Source of the DNA: Pseudomonas sp. BGI-2
Lineage (GTDB): Bacteria > Pseudomonadota > Gammaproteobacteria > Pseudomonadales > Pseudomonadaceae
Assembly (NCBI RefSeq): GCF_004310295.1
Contig: NZ_SISB01000033.1
Location: forward strand, 1 to 64,000
Reading direction: 5' to 3'
Length of the DNA stretch: 64,000 nucleotides
Position numbers and translations under genes: made by a program. The notes beneath the pieces were generated by a model. The model was not told the origin of the DNA. It made no database searches and saw nothing but the letters and a program-made list of their open reading frames with translations. Below, one piece after another: positions 43,001-51,500 of the stretch. The first letter of the stretch is position 1. Every line of letters begins with the position of its first letter.

Positions 43001-45626
43001 TGCCGTAGGGCCGCAGGCTTCAGTGCCTGCGCAGGTGGCCAACGAATCACTGCGCGAGCCCGCGCAACCGTCCTGCGCCGACGCCGGCATGGACGCTGCG
43101 TCGCTGGCGCGTGCCGATGATCTGGCGGTCGTCGGTGTGGCGGGGCAGTTTCCCGACGCCGATGATGTACAGACGTTCTGGGCCAGTTTGCAGGCTGGGC
43201 GCCAGTGCACCGCTTCGATTCCTGGCCAACGTTGGCCGCTGGAAGGTTTTGAGAACCCGCGCAGTCCGCTTGAAGGCGGCAGCTACACCTCGATCGGTGG
43301 ATTTGTGCGGGACGTCGATGCGTTCGATTATCAGTTTTTCAATATCACACCGCTTGAAGCGCAGCGGATGGACCCCCAAGAGCGTCTCTTCCTGCAGAAC
43401 GCGTATCAGACGTTCGCCGATGCCGGTTACCGGCGCGGTGATCTGAAGGGCAGTGAAACCGGCGTCTTCGTCGGGGTGATGAATGGCGGTTATGCCTGGC
43501 ATCGGCCCGACAAACCGACGGATCCGACGCCGACGTCGTTGTTCTGGTCCATTGCCAATCGTGTCTCCTACCTGTTCGATCTCAAAGGGCCGAGCATGGC
43601 CATCGACACCGCCTGTTCGGCGTCGCTGACCGCGCTGCACCTGGCGTGTCAGGCGGTGCGGAGCGGTGACTGCACCCAGGCGCTGGTCGGTGGAGTCAAC
43701 CTGATTGTTAACCCGCGTCATTACGAGCAGCTCTGCAGCCTGCACATGCTGTCGCGGTCGGGCACCTGCAGCCCGTTTGGCTCGGCGGCGGACGGTTTTG
43801 TTGACGGTGAAGGTATCTGCTCGATCCTGATCAAGCCCTATGCTGATGCGATCCGCGCAAATGACCGTATCTACGGTGTGATTCGCGGGACGGCCATTAA
43901 TGCCGGTGGCCAATCCAACGGATACTCGGCCCCTAACCCGCAAGCGCAATCGCGGGTTGTCAGCAAGGCCCTTGAGCGTGCCGGGCTGACGCCTGCCGAC
44001 ATCCATTTTGTCGAAGCTCATGGCACTGGTACCGAATTGGGCGATCCGATCGAGATTCGTGGTCTGAGCGCCGTGTTCAAAGGAGTGGCATCGGGCTCAG
44101 TCGCCATCAGTTCGGTCAAAGGTAACGTCGGGCATCTGGAGTCGGCGGCTGGGATGACCGGCGTCATAAAGGTACTCAAGCAGTTGCAGGCTCGTACGTT
44201 GGCCCCCTCGATCAATGCGCAGCAGATCAACCCATTGTTGAACCTCGCCGACACGCCGTTTTACTTGGTCCAACAACCCCAGGCATTGCCGGCCAACGGA
44301 ACCTTGTACGGCTCAGTCAGTTCTTTTGGTGCCGGCGGAGCCAATGCCCACGCGGTGTTGCAGTCGGTGCCGGCTCCCATGGAACAGCCGGCGGCCGAGG
44401 TGAACATCGCGCTTTTGTCGGCGCGTACCGAGGCGGGTCTGCAACGTCAAATCGATGCGCTGCACGATTGGCTGGAGCAGCACGATCCGTCGCTCACCGC
44501 CGTCAGCTACACCCTGTGTTGTGCGCGGGAACATTTCGCCCATCGCCAGGGGTACGTGTTCTCAAGCAAGGCGCAATTGTTGAGTCTGCTGCGAGAAGAT
44601 TTACAGCAGCGTACGCCTGCGGCTGCCGATCCCGTCAATGCACTATCAATTGCTCAAGCGGTGGCCGGCAACGGTCGGCTGCAGGCGGCTCAGGCTGCCG
44701 AACTGGTATTGGCGTTCAGGGCGGGGCAGGACATTGCATGGTCAGCATTCTTTCCCCTGCGCGAGGTCATCTCACTACCCGGGTATCCGTTCGAGAAAAC
44801 CCGGTCGTGGGTCAAGTCGGCACAAAGTGCGTTCCATCATGCCAATGATCTCGTACGCCAACACTCGATTCTTGGTACTGAGATCGCACCGGCCGCGTGG
44901 GCGCTCGCGCACTGCCTGGAGAACCGCCGCGACGTGACCTTGAAGGCCGTGATATGGCGCAGTGTCATTCGTGATCTGGATGATGTGCTGTTGGACATCA
45001 CCGGCGAGCGATTCGAATTGCGCTCCCTGGATCACTCACAGATCTACTGTGAAGGGTTGTTGCAACCCGCTGTCAAAAATACGGTGGTGAACTGGCCAAC
45101 TCCCGAACCCTCGTCGACCTTTCTGGGGCATCAGGAGATTTACCGGCAGTTCACAAGGCTGGGTTACCAGTACGGAGAAGATTTGCGACCTCTGCGTTGG
45201 GCGAAGGTGGGGCAGAACAGCGTCAGGACATTGCTCGATGCAGGACGCGACTGGGGTTACCGGATATCGCCAGCGCTGCTCGATGGCGGCCTGCAAACCG
45301 CCATTTTGATTCCGCAATTGCAAAGTCTTGGCGCGGACGAACTGCTGGTGCCTTACCACTTGGGAGAGTGTCAGGTATTGCGCATTCCGGAGCATGAAGC
45401 GGTGTTCTGTCACTGCATTATGCGTCCGGCACAGGCCAGTGATCGATCGGTGACCTTTGATTTGCTCTTCAGTGACGGCCAAGGCCAACCGCTGATTGTC
45501 ATGCGTGAGCTGACATCGGTGGTGGTGCATAAAAGCGCATTGAAAGCCGAGCGGCCTACTGGCGTCGACCGCGATTTTTTGGCGGTCCACAAACCGGCGC
45601 GGATCGTGGCCTTCGACCTGGATTAA
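40014..45626 (+). CDS. Trans-AT PKS, LkcC-type: KR-MT-ACP-ACP-KS-DH
   Basis: 1870 residues. KR structural part about 1-215 and catalytic part about 220-400 (FGATGGLGS; catalytic Tyr in GQANYTAAC, where the usual Asn four residues later is Cys). C-methyltransferase about 570-790, with the SAM motif EVGAGTG around 611-617. Tandem ACPs with S834 (GVDS) and S955 (GIDS). KS about 1030-1450 with C1201 (DTACSAS), EAHGTGT and NVGHLES. C-terminal DH about 1590-1850 with HSILGTEIAP (H1617) and LLDGGLQ (D1757). No AT. The N-terminal KR-MT-ACP-ACP completes the module begun by the KS of the previous synthase. Tandem ACPs and a methylating module fit repeated use to lay down several alpha-methyl groups. 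GGAGGTGAAAC is a strong RBS. Confidence 0.88.
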   Translation: MSQPVLPFSQVASLVYAPRWQCSKLQPDTRSCIEGDILIVVPARQVATFESLKQWLPNAQSLLLNAENVERIGQLVESGAVSRIVFMSVTPWRDGIDDQAIKVFLQMTKRLSKLAHLRLDIVTVKSIVSPAAEAPTHPVDSVYIGLGQTAAKEFSGWDVRCFSLAAFTQALFRAALHGQFTVESGQPITLDDHQWWTQTLAAQSLARVETAKGFKQGGTYLIFGATGGLGSMLAQYLASSYQARLILVGRRISADELLAGLRPLAASVVYEQADLADAGAVAALLARYPEIDGIIHSALVLDDAVLSNMTEHALMRVLEPKLHGMVNLLNAVRGRDFDFVLLFSSIQSYIANAGQANYTAACVSKDALGGLLRDVLMVNTKVINWGYWGTIGIVASPLYRERMQKLQIGSIEAPEGLAIIEALLHSTVPQISVVKASPQALERLRISPHPESGIEVPVNAAQSLLAAVVPAFDADSESVRRNIGLSLGLQNYARARLAQTTIPAVTVPRHAKLVAAIKVIAQSQGPSREQLLSEFPESVGHVALLDACLARYPQILSGEIDPLTVLFPEGSFALVEPVYRDNPLADYFNSIVAEVVDRFARQQARPLQLLEVGAGTGSTCQFVLPVLQGTDATYTFTDLSHAFLNKARSRFVEYGFVRYELCDISQPTTSDQRYDVIIATNVIHATADLPATLANVRDRLAPGGIFILNEITSCQDYATLTFGLTEGWWLSVDPYRIPNSPLVAAATWRSLLSDAGFSATIGHGSDDQQVIVARLEPAGATSAAVTEATPNVGDVADSQTSVEHWVRKVIADVLHAYEDEIDVNQPFNEYGVDSLIAMELLKPFKESLGYLPATVLFEHPTVSRLARHFLTEFGDVVQRAAGAISPLAAGTQQPPVAVTPTSPPSQAPAVTAVAAAPTSQRPASALLRQVIAETMLMEPDELEDTVPFKEYGIDSIISLELLKPLRERFGYLPATLLFEYPTVDRLATYLEQHYPDAVGPQASVPAQVANESLREPAQPSCADAGMDAASLARADDLAVVGVAGQFPDADDVQTFWASLQAGRQCTASIPGQRWPLEGFENPRSPLEGGSYTSIGGFVRDVDAFDYQFFNITPLEAQRMDPQERLFLQNAYQTFADAGYRRGDLKGSETGVFVGVMNGGYAWHRPDKPTDPTPTSLFWSIANRVSYLFDLKGPSMAIDTACSASLTALHLACQAVRSGDCTQALVGGVNLIVNPRHYEQLCSLHMLSRSGTCSPFGSAADGFVDGEGICSILIKPYADAIRANDRIYGVIRGTAINAGGQSNGYSAPNPQAQSRVVSKALERAGLTPADIHFVEAHGTGTELGDPIEIRGLSAVFKGVASGSVAISSVKGNVGHLESAAGMTGVIKVLKQLQARTLAPSINAQQINPLLNLADTPFYLVQQPQALPANGTLYGSVSSFGAGGANAHAVLQSVPAPMEQPAAEVNIALLSARTEAGLQRQIDALHDWLEQHDPSLTAVSYTLCCAREHFAHRQGYVFSSKAQLLSLLREDLQQRTPAAADPVNALSIAQAVAGNGRLQAAQAAELVLAFRAGQDIAWSAFFPLREVISLPGYPFEKTRSWVKSAQSAFHHANDLVRQHSILGTEIAPAAWALAHCLENRRDVTLKAVIWRSVIRDLDDVLLDITGERFELRSLDHSQIYCEGLLQPAVKNTVVNWPTPEPSSTFLGHQEIYRQFTRLGYQYGEDLRPLRWAKVGQNSVRTLLDAGRDWGYRISPALLDGGLQTAILIPQLQSLGADELLVPYHLGECQVLRIPEHEAVFCHCIMRPAQASDRSVTFDLLFSDGQGQPLIVMRELTSVVVHKSALKAERPTGVDRDFLAVHKPARIVAFDLD

Positions 45627-45639
45627 GAGAGGAACGCTC

Positions 45640-46488
45640 ATGTTGATAGGTATGTTTCCCGGCCAGGGATCCCAGTTCCCTGGTATGGGGCGGGAGTTGT
45701 TCGCCCGCTATGCGCTGGAATGCGAAATCGCCGACGACATTCTCGGTTACTCGATTACCGCCCTGTGCAACGGTGAAGATTCCCTGCGCATGAACTCGAC
45801 GGCTTACACCCAGCCGGCGATTTTTTTCGTCAGTTGCCTGGCCTGGCTTGAACGTCAACAGCAAGCCGGTGACCTGCCGCAACTGTTGATCGGCCACAGT
45901 CTGGGCTTGTATGCCGCGTTGTTCGGCGCTGGGGCTTTTGACCTGGCGACCGGCCTGCGGCTGGTGGCCAAGCGGGGGGAGTTGATGGCGGCGGTGCAGG
46001 GTGGGGCGATGGCGGCGATCATTGGCGAGAACGTCGAACGGCTACCCGAGTTGCTGCTTGAACATCAATTTCATCAAATTGATATCGCCAACTACAACAG
46101 CCCGGTGCAGGCAGTGATCAGTGGTAAGTCCGAGAATATCGACGCGGCGTGCAAAGCGCTGGAACAGCACAGCCTGCGTTGTGTGCGGCTTCCCGTCAGC
46201 GGAGCTTTTCATTCCCGCTACATGGAACCGGCCCGGCTGAGCTATGTCGCGTTCCTGCAACAACAGACCCTGGGTTCTCCCGGCACACAGGTTATTTCCA
46301 GCACCAGTGGCGAGCGTCTCGGGGAGGCGCACTTGCTGGAAGAAATGGGCTTGCAGCTTATTCGTCCGGTGCGCTGGACCCAAAGCATTCGAGCCTTGTG
46401 TTCACGCTTTGACGAGATTGCTTTCGAGGAAGTCGGACCGGGCCAGGTCTTGACCCGCCTTAACGCTCAATTGCTTGCGCACAACTGA
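45640..46488 (+). CDS. Discrete trans-acting malonyl acyltransferase, LkcD-type
   Basis: 282 residues, a complete FabD-like AT. FPGQGSQFPGMG at the N-terminus, nucleophile S87 in GHSLG, active-site H191 in SGAFHSRYM. The GAFH form of that motif indicates malonyl rather than methylmalonyl use. It would load all the AT-less ACPs of the cluster. Oddity: GHSLGL replaces the very common GHSLGE. The residue after the nucleophile motif differs between acyltransferases and acyl hydrolases of trans-AT clusters, so hydrolytic proofreading is a minor alternative; being the only AT present argues for the loading role. Only 13 bases separate it from the preceding synthase. Confidence 0.87.
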   Translation: MLIGMFPGQGSQFPGMGRELFARYALECEIADDILGYSITALCNGEDSLRMNSTAYTQPAIFFVSCLAWLERQQQAGDLPQLLIGHSLGLYAALFGAGAFDLATGLRLVAKRGELMAAVQGGAMAAIIGENVERLPELLLEHQFHQIDIANYNSPVQAVISGKSENIDAACKALEQHSLRCVRLPVSGAFHSRYMEPARLSYVAFLQQQTLGSPGTQVISSTSGERLGEAHLLEEMGLQLIRPVRWTQSIRALCSRFDEIAFEEVGPGQVLTRLNAQLLAHN

Positions 46489-46518
46489 ACTGCGCTTACA
46501 GACACGGACGAGGTCGAT

Positions 46519-47931
46519 ATGAAACGCGAAAGGATTGCAATTATTGGCGGCGGCGCGGCAGGTACGACAGCCGCCTGGCAGCTGCGCACACTGCACGATG
46601 TCACACTGTTCGAGGCCGGACCGCGCTTGGGCGGCCATGCCTATACCCACCATTTCAGTGTGGGTGAGGACACGCTTCACGTGGACATGGGGGTGGAGTA
46701 TTTCAACGAGCGCCTGGCCCCTAACCTGTTCGCGATGTTGCAGCAATTGGGCATCGATACCTACATCGCGCCCATGTCGTTTCGCGCGGCATTTCCTGGG
46801 GTTGACAATGCCTGGAGCAATCTCCATGGCCGGGGGCGACTGCGGGGTGAACTGGCCGATGAGATCGACCGTTTTCATCTGGACATGACCCAGGTGCTCA
46901 GCGGCGGTGATCCGCGTTACAAGAAACTCAACATTGGCGAGTTCCTGACCGAGCGCAACTACTCCGAAGCCTTCAGGCAACAGGCGCTGCTGCCCTTGTT
47001 GACGACGTTTTCCGGGTGCAATGCGCCTTCGCTGGAATACACACTCATGTACGTGGCGATCTCGTTCAACATGAGTCTGTTGTCGTTTTTTACGCCGGGC
47101 GTCTGGCGTAAAGCCAAGGGCGGCATCGATGGTTATTTGCTGCTGCTCGGCGAGTTACTGGGCGCGCGGGTGCGCCTTGCGTGCCCGATACGGCAAGTGC
47201 GCAAGGACACCGGTCGCGGCTGGCTGGTCGAGACCGAACAAGGCGACATTGAACAGTTCGACAGTGTGGTATTTGCCACGCACGCCGATGTCACCCTTAA
47301 GTTGCTTGAAGCTCCGACCGTCGAGCAACGGGACATTCTTTCGCGTTTCGACTATGTCCCGACCCGCAGTGTGCTGCACACCGACGAACAGGTGCTGGTC
47401 GAAGGCGGGCGCGGTGAGTACTGCGAGTTTTCCCGACCTTCAGGCCTCGAGGGCACGGACCACGGGCAATTGACGCGAATCAATAATGCCCTGGCGCCCT
47501 ATGCCCATGTGCGTGAACCGGTGCTGGTGACGTTCGACCCCAAACAGGCGATCGCCCCTGATCGGCAGGTTCATGAACAGCACTGGAAGTTGCCGAAGCT
47601 GCGTCCGATCGACTTCTACCAGAAATCGCGCTATCGACGCATTCAAGGGCTTGGAAAGCTCTGGTATTGCGGCACCGACACCTCACTGACCGGCCACGAA
47701 GGGGCGGTAGTGTCGGGTATGGTCATTGCCCACCGATTGGGTGCCGACCATCCTTATGCCGACAACAACCTGGCCACCATTCAGTTCAATGTCATCAAGG
47801 ACCTGATGGGGGTACACCGACCCTCCGAACGCTTCAAGGCGACATTGGGCAACCTCTTGTTCGCTGCCGCCAAAGGCACCTCGCTGCACAAAAGTCAGTC
47901 TCATAAGTTCATCAAGGACGTCATCGTTTAA
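46519..47931 (+). CDS. FAD-dependent amine-oxidase-like protein, LkcE-type candidate amide oxidase/cyclase
   Basis: 470 residues. N-terminal FAD-binding Rossmann motif IAIIGGGAAGTTAAWQL followed by FEAGPRLGGHAYTH, the layout of flavin monoamine-oxidase/NAD(P)-binding oxidoreductases (COG2907-like). The C-terminal FAD contact is WYCGTDTSLTGHEGAVVSG. It sits in the operon between the AT and an isochorismatase-fold gene. In lankacidin biosynthesis LkcE, a MAO-fold flavoenzyme, oxidises the glycine-derived amide to an imine and closes the carbocycle by an intramolecular Mannich reaction. This gene is in the matching position. Family membership is clear; the cyclase role is inferred. Confidence 0.75.
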   Translation: MKRERIAIIGGGAAGTTAAWQLRTLHDVTLFEAGPRLGGHAYTHHFSVGEDTLHVDMGVEYFNERLAPNLFAMLQQLGIDTYIAPMSFRAAFPGVDNAWSNLHGRGRLRGELADEIDRFHLDMTQVLSGGDPRYKKLNIGEFLTERNYSEAFRQQALLPLLTTFSGCNAPSLEYTLMYVAISFNMSLLSFFTPGVWRKAKGGIDGYLLLLGELLGARVRLACPIRQVRKDTGRGWLVETEQGDIEQFDSVVFATHADVTLKLLEAPTVEQRDILSRFDYVPTRSVLHTDEQVLVEGGRGEYCEFSRPSGLEGTDHGQLTRINNALAPYAHVREPVLVTFDPKQAIAPDRQVHEQHWKLPKLRPIDFYQKSRYRRIQGLGKLWYCGTDTSLTGHEGAVVSGMVIAHRLGADHPYADNNLATIQFNVIKDLMGVHRPSERFKATLGNLLFAAAKGTSLHKSQSHKFIKDVIV

Positions 47932-47978
47932 GCCGACCCAGGGCTTGGCGAACACATCATCTGACAGGGAGTTTCATC

Positions 47979-48533
47979 ATGTTGATCAAGGCCGACAACG
48001 TATGCGTGGTTATTTTCAACATGCAACTGGAAATGATTCCGTTGCTGCATGAAGGCACGCAAGTGCTGAACAACTGCTGCTGGCTCGCCGATGTGGCACA
48101 GACCCTCGACGTGCCAACGCTGATTATCGAACACAGCAAACTCGGCGCACCGTCCCAGGCATTGAAAGAGGTGGCGGGCGCCGCCTCTTACCTCGAAAAG
48201 ACCTGGTTCGACTGCAGCTCGCATGACTCGATTGCCCATCCGCTTGAGGCCACCGGTCGGCGGCAGGTGGTGCTGGCGGGGGCGGAGTCACATGTGTGCC
48301 TGCTGCAGTCGGCACTGGGGCTGCGTGAATTGGGCTATGAGGTCAGCGTGATGGCGGATGCGTGCAGCGCCCGTAATCTTTTCGATCACCAGCACGCGCT
48401 GGCCAATCTGGCGCAGGCAGGCATACGCGTGCTGACTCGGGAAATGTTTTTCTTCGAATGCATACGCCATTCCACGCGCCCCGATTACATCGATCTGGCG
48501 ATGAAGTACCTGGACGGGCGGTACATCCGCTAA
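47979..48533 (+). CDS. Isochorismatase-fold (cysteine hydrolase superfamily) protein
   Basis: 184 residues with the isochorismatase-like fold: CVVIFNMQ near the N-terminus, a nucleophile region GAESHVCLLQSALGLRELGY with C107, and SVMADACSAR. In active cysteine hydrolases the first motif is usually DxQ; here it is N14-M-Q, so the catalytic Asp of the Asp-Lys-Cys triad appears replaced by Asn. It may have altered or lost hydrolysis, or another role in the pathway. I recall an isochorismatase-like gene (lkcH) in the lankacidin locus, but at a different position. A CAGGGAGTTTCATC leader provides the RBS. Confidence 0.78.
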   Translation: MLIKADNVCVVIFNMQLEMIPLLHEGTQVLNNCCWLADVAQTLDVPTLIIEHSKLGAPSQALKEVAGAASYLEKTWFDCSSHDSIAHPLEATGRRQVVLAGAESHVCLLQSALGLRELGYEVSVMADACSARNLFDHQHALANLAQAGIRVLTREMFFFECIRHSTRPDYIDLAMKYLDGRYIR

Positions 48534-48592
48534 GCGAACAAAGGGCCTGCCCGCACGCCTGCTTCGATGGTTACCCGAGAGATATTTTTGAT

Positions 48593-51500
48593 ATGGATAT
48601 TTTCAAGCGTCATTTCGTCCCGACACCGATGGCTTCCGGTTCGGATCCAGTGTTGAGCACCAGCGTCCTGTTGACTGACAGTGATGAGTTTGCACGCTGG
48701 GGCAGCACCGCTGGGCTGTTGGTCATTCAGACGGACATTGAGCGTCTGGCCGCGCCGGATGAACTGGAAAAACTCCTGTCGCGCCTCGACGCGAGCCGTG
48801 CGCACACCGTCCTTTGTGCATTGTCTGGCGAATGCCCGCCAGCGGTTGAGCAATACCCTGCGGTCAGTCAATGTGCGCAGGTTTTTCTGGCGCTGCTCAA
48901 GGGCCTGATCAGCCAATCCAGAGCCGTCGCGCTGGTGGGGCTGCGCCGTCGCGACGCCCTGGCGGCCAGTGTGCTCGATGGCCTGGGGTTGTCCGCGTGC
49001 CAGGAAACGACCCGCCTGCGTTATGCCTCGCTGATCGTTGAGGGTGCGTTGACGTCGACGTTGACCCAGGCGATTGCCACGGCGTTGGACCAGCCTGGCG
49101 TACGGCATCGCTTTGACGGGCAGACCCTGGCGCGTGAGCAACTTGAGCCAGTGGGCAATCGTGTCGAGTCGAGTCCGGGATCCACCTTGCGCCACAACGG
49201 TTGCTATGTGGTCACGGGCGGCGGCGGTGGTGTCGGGCGGCTGCTTTGCCGGTGGCTGGCCCGTGAGTATCAGGCCAAGGTCTGTGTGGTTGGGCGTTCC
49301 TCGGTGGATGACGAACGACGCGCAATGCTCTTGGCTCACGGTGTGACCTCTTATGTGCAGGCCGATGTGACGGACCGACAGTCACTGGCGGGGGCACTGA
49401 ATCATTTCAAGGATCGTTATGGCGCCATCGACGGGGTTTTTCACCTGGCAGGTACGACGGCCGATCGCTTGCTGATCAACAAAAACGGTGCCGATGTCGA
49501 GCGGGTGCTGCTGCCCAAGATTGCCGGCAGCTTGAATCTTTGGGCCCTGGACCCCCTGATACAGCCAGGCTTTGTTTGCCACTTCAGTTCCCTCAGTGGG
49601 CTGGTGGGCAATGTCGGTCAGGCCGACTACGCCGCTGCGAATGGTTTTATCGATGAGCTGACCGATTTTGTCAGTCGCCAGGCGCCAGCCGGTCGCGCTC
49701 GCTGGCAGTCGATCAACTGGGGGTTGTGGGCTTCCGAGGGCATGCAAATGGCCGAAGGGAGTAGTGAATTACTGGCCCTGTCGGATGAGCAGGGTTTGGC
49801 GGCATTGCGCACCATCCTCGACCAGGCTGCACCGCGTCTGGTGGCCTTCGTCGGCAGCCGCGCAGTACTTGGCGCACTGAACCCGTCCGGTGGCGGGCAA
49901 GGCGCAGCAGATGCACCGGCTGCCGTGTGCTTGCCATCCCAAGCTCAGGTCAGTGAGTGGATTGGTTCACTGGTTTATACCTACAGCGGCTTACGCGATG
50001 TGTCGCATGACGCATCGCTGGTGGCGCTGGGCGTGACGTCTTCGGCGCTGATCAGCATTGTCTCGGCCCTGGAGCATCGACTGAACGGCACCGGTGTCGC
50101 GGTCTCCCTGAGCAAGGCGCTGATTTTCGATTACTCATCGGTGACCGCGTTGAGTGAGTATTTGCTCGGCACCCAGCCCCAGGCGCTCGCTGCGGCATTT
50201 GCCAGTGAAGGGGGTGGGCCGACCAAGCCCTTGCTGGCCATCGAGACGATTACGTCCACGCCTGGCGCACACATCAACCTTGAGGACCGCCTGACGCAGT
50301 GGGTGCAAGAGGTGGTTCGGCGCTTCAGCGGAATAACCGATCCGTCGGTACACGACAATCTGCTTGAGCGTGGCCTGGATTCGGTGGCCAGTATCAACAT
50401 TGCCACCGAACTGGCGCGACGTTTGTCGACCCAAACCCCGGTCAGCATCAGCAAGACGCTGTTGTTTGAATACTCGAGCATCAATCAGATTGTGCGTTTC
50501 CTGATAGATCGTTATGAAGCGCAGATTGTCGCCGTGCTGGACACTGTTGAGGCGCAGATGGCGCCGGGGATCAACTCGGCAGTCGTGACGGCAACGGTGG
50601 CGGTGAGCCCGGAGGTTGATGTCGCCCCTGGTCTCGGTGCTCACTATCGGCCGGACGACATCGCGATTGTCGGCGTGGCTGGCGAGTTTCCCGGGGCGGA
50701 TAACCTGGCCCAGTTGTGGACGTTGCTTGAGTCCGGGTCCGGGTCCGAGGCGATCAGCGTCATCCCCGCGCAACGCTGGGACTGGCAGCTCGATTACTCA
50801 GCCGACCCAAAACAACCGGGCGCCAGCTATGGCCGTCATGGCGGTTTTTTGCGGCGGGCCAAGCAGTTTGATCCAGCCTTTTTTTCCATCACCCCGGTCG
50901 AGGCGACGCGTCTTGACCCACAGGAACGGCGTTTGCTGGAAATCGCCTACCACGCCCTGGAAGACTCGGGACATTTTGCCGATCCGCAGGAGGATACTGG
51001 GGTCTTCACCGCTGCGATGTTCGGTCATTATCAAAACCTGAACGCTGCCAACACGGTGACCAGCAGTTCATTTGCATCGATTGCCAACCGCATTTCGTAC
51101 ACCTTTAATCTCCAAGGCCCGAGCCTGTGTGTCGACACCATGTGTTCGGGGTCGCTGACCGCCCTGCATCTGGCGATCAACAGTCTGCGTAGCGGGGAAT
51201 GCACCCAAGCCCTGGTCGGTGCGGTCAACATCATGCCTCACCCGGGCAAGTTCAAATTGCTGTCGGCAGGGCGTTTCCTGAGCCCCAGCGGACGGTGCCA
51301 CAGCTTTGGTATCGAAGCCGACGGTTATGTTCCGGGAGAGGGGGCCATCGCCCTGATGCTCAAGCCGCTGGCCAAGGCGCAAGCCAATGGGGACCGGATA
51401 CACGGGGTCATTCGTGCCTCTGCGCTCAATAGTGGCGGGCGCTCGAGCGGTTTTACCGTGCCCTCGGCAAGAGCCCAGGAGAAGGTCATTCGCCAAGCGT

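Noticed and set aside
48458..48592. 45-residue N-terminal extension of the LkcF-type synthase
   Set aside because: It overlaps the isochorismatase-like gene out of frame, has no RBS and is not protein-like. The ATG at 48593 is used instead.
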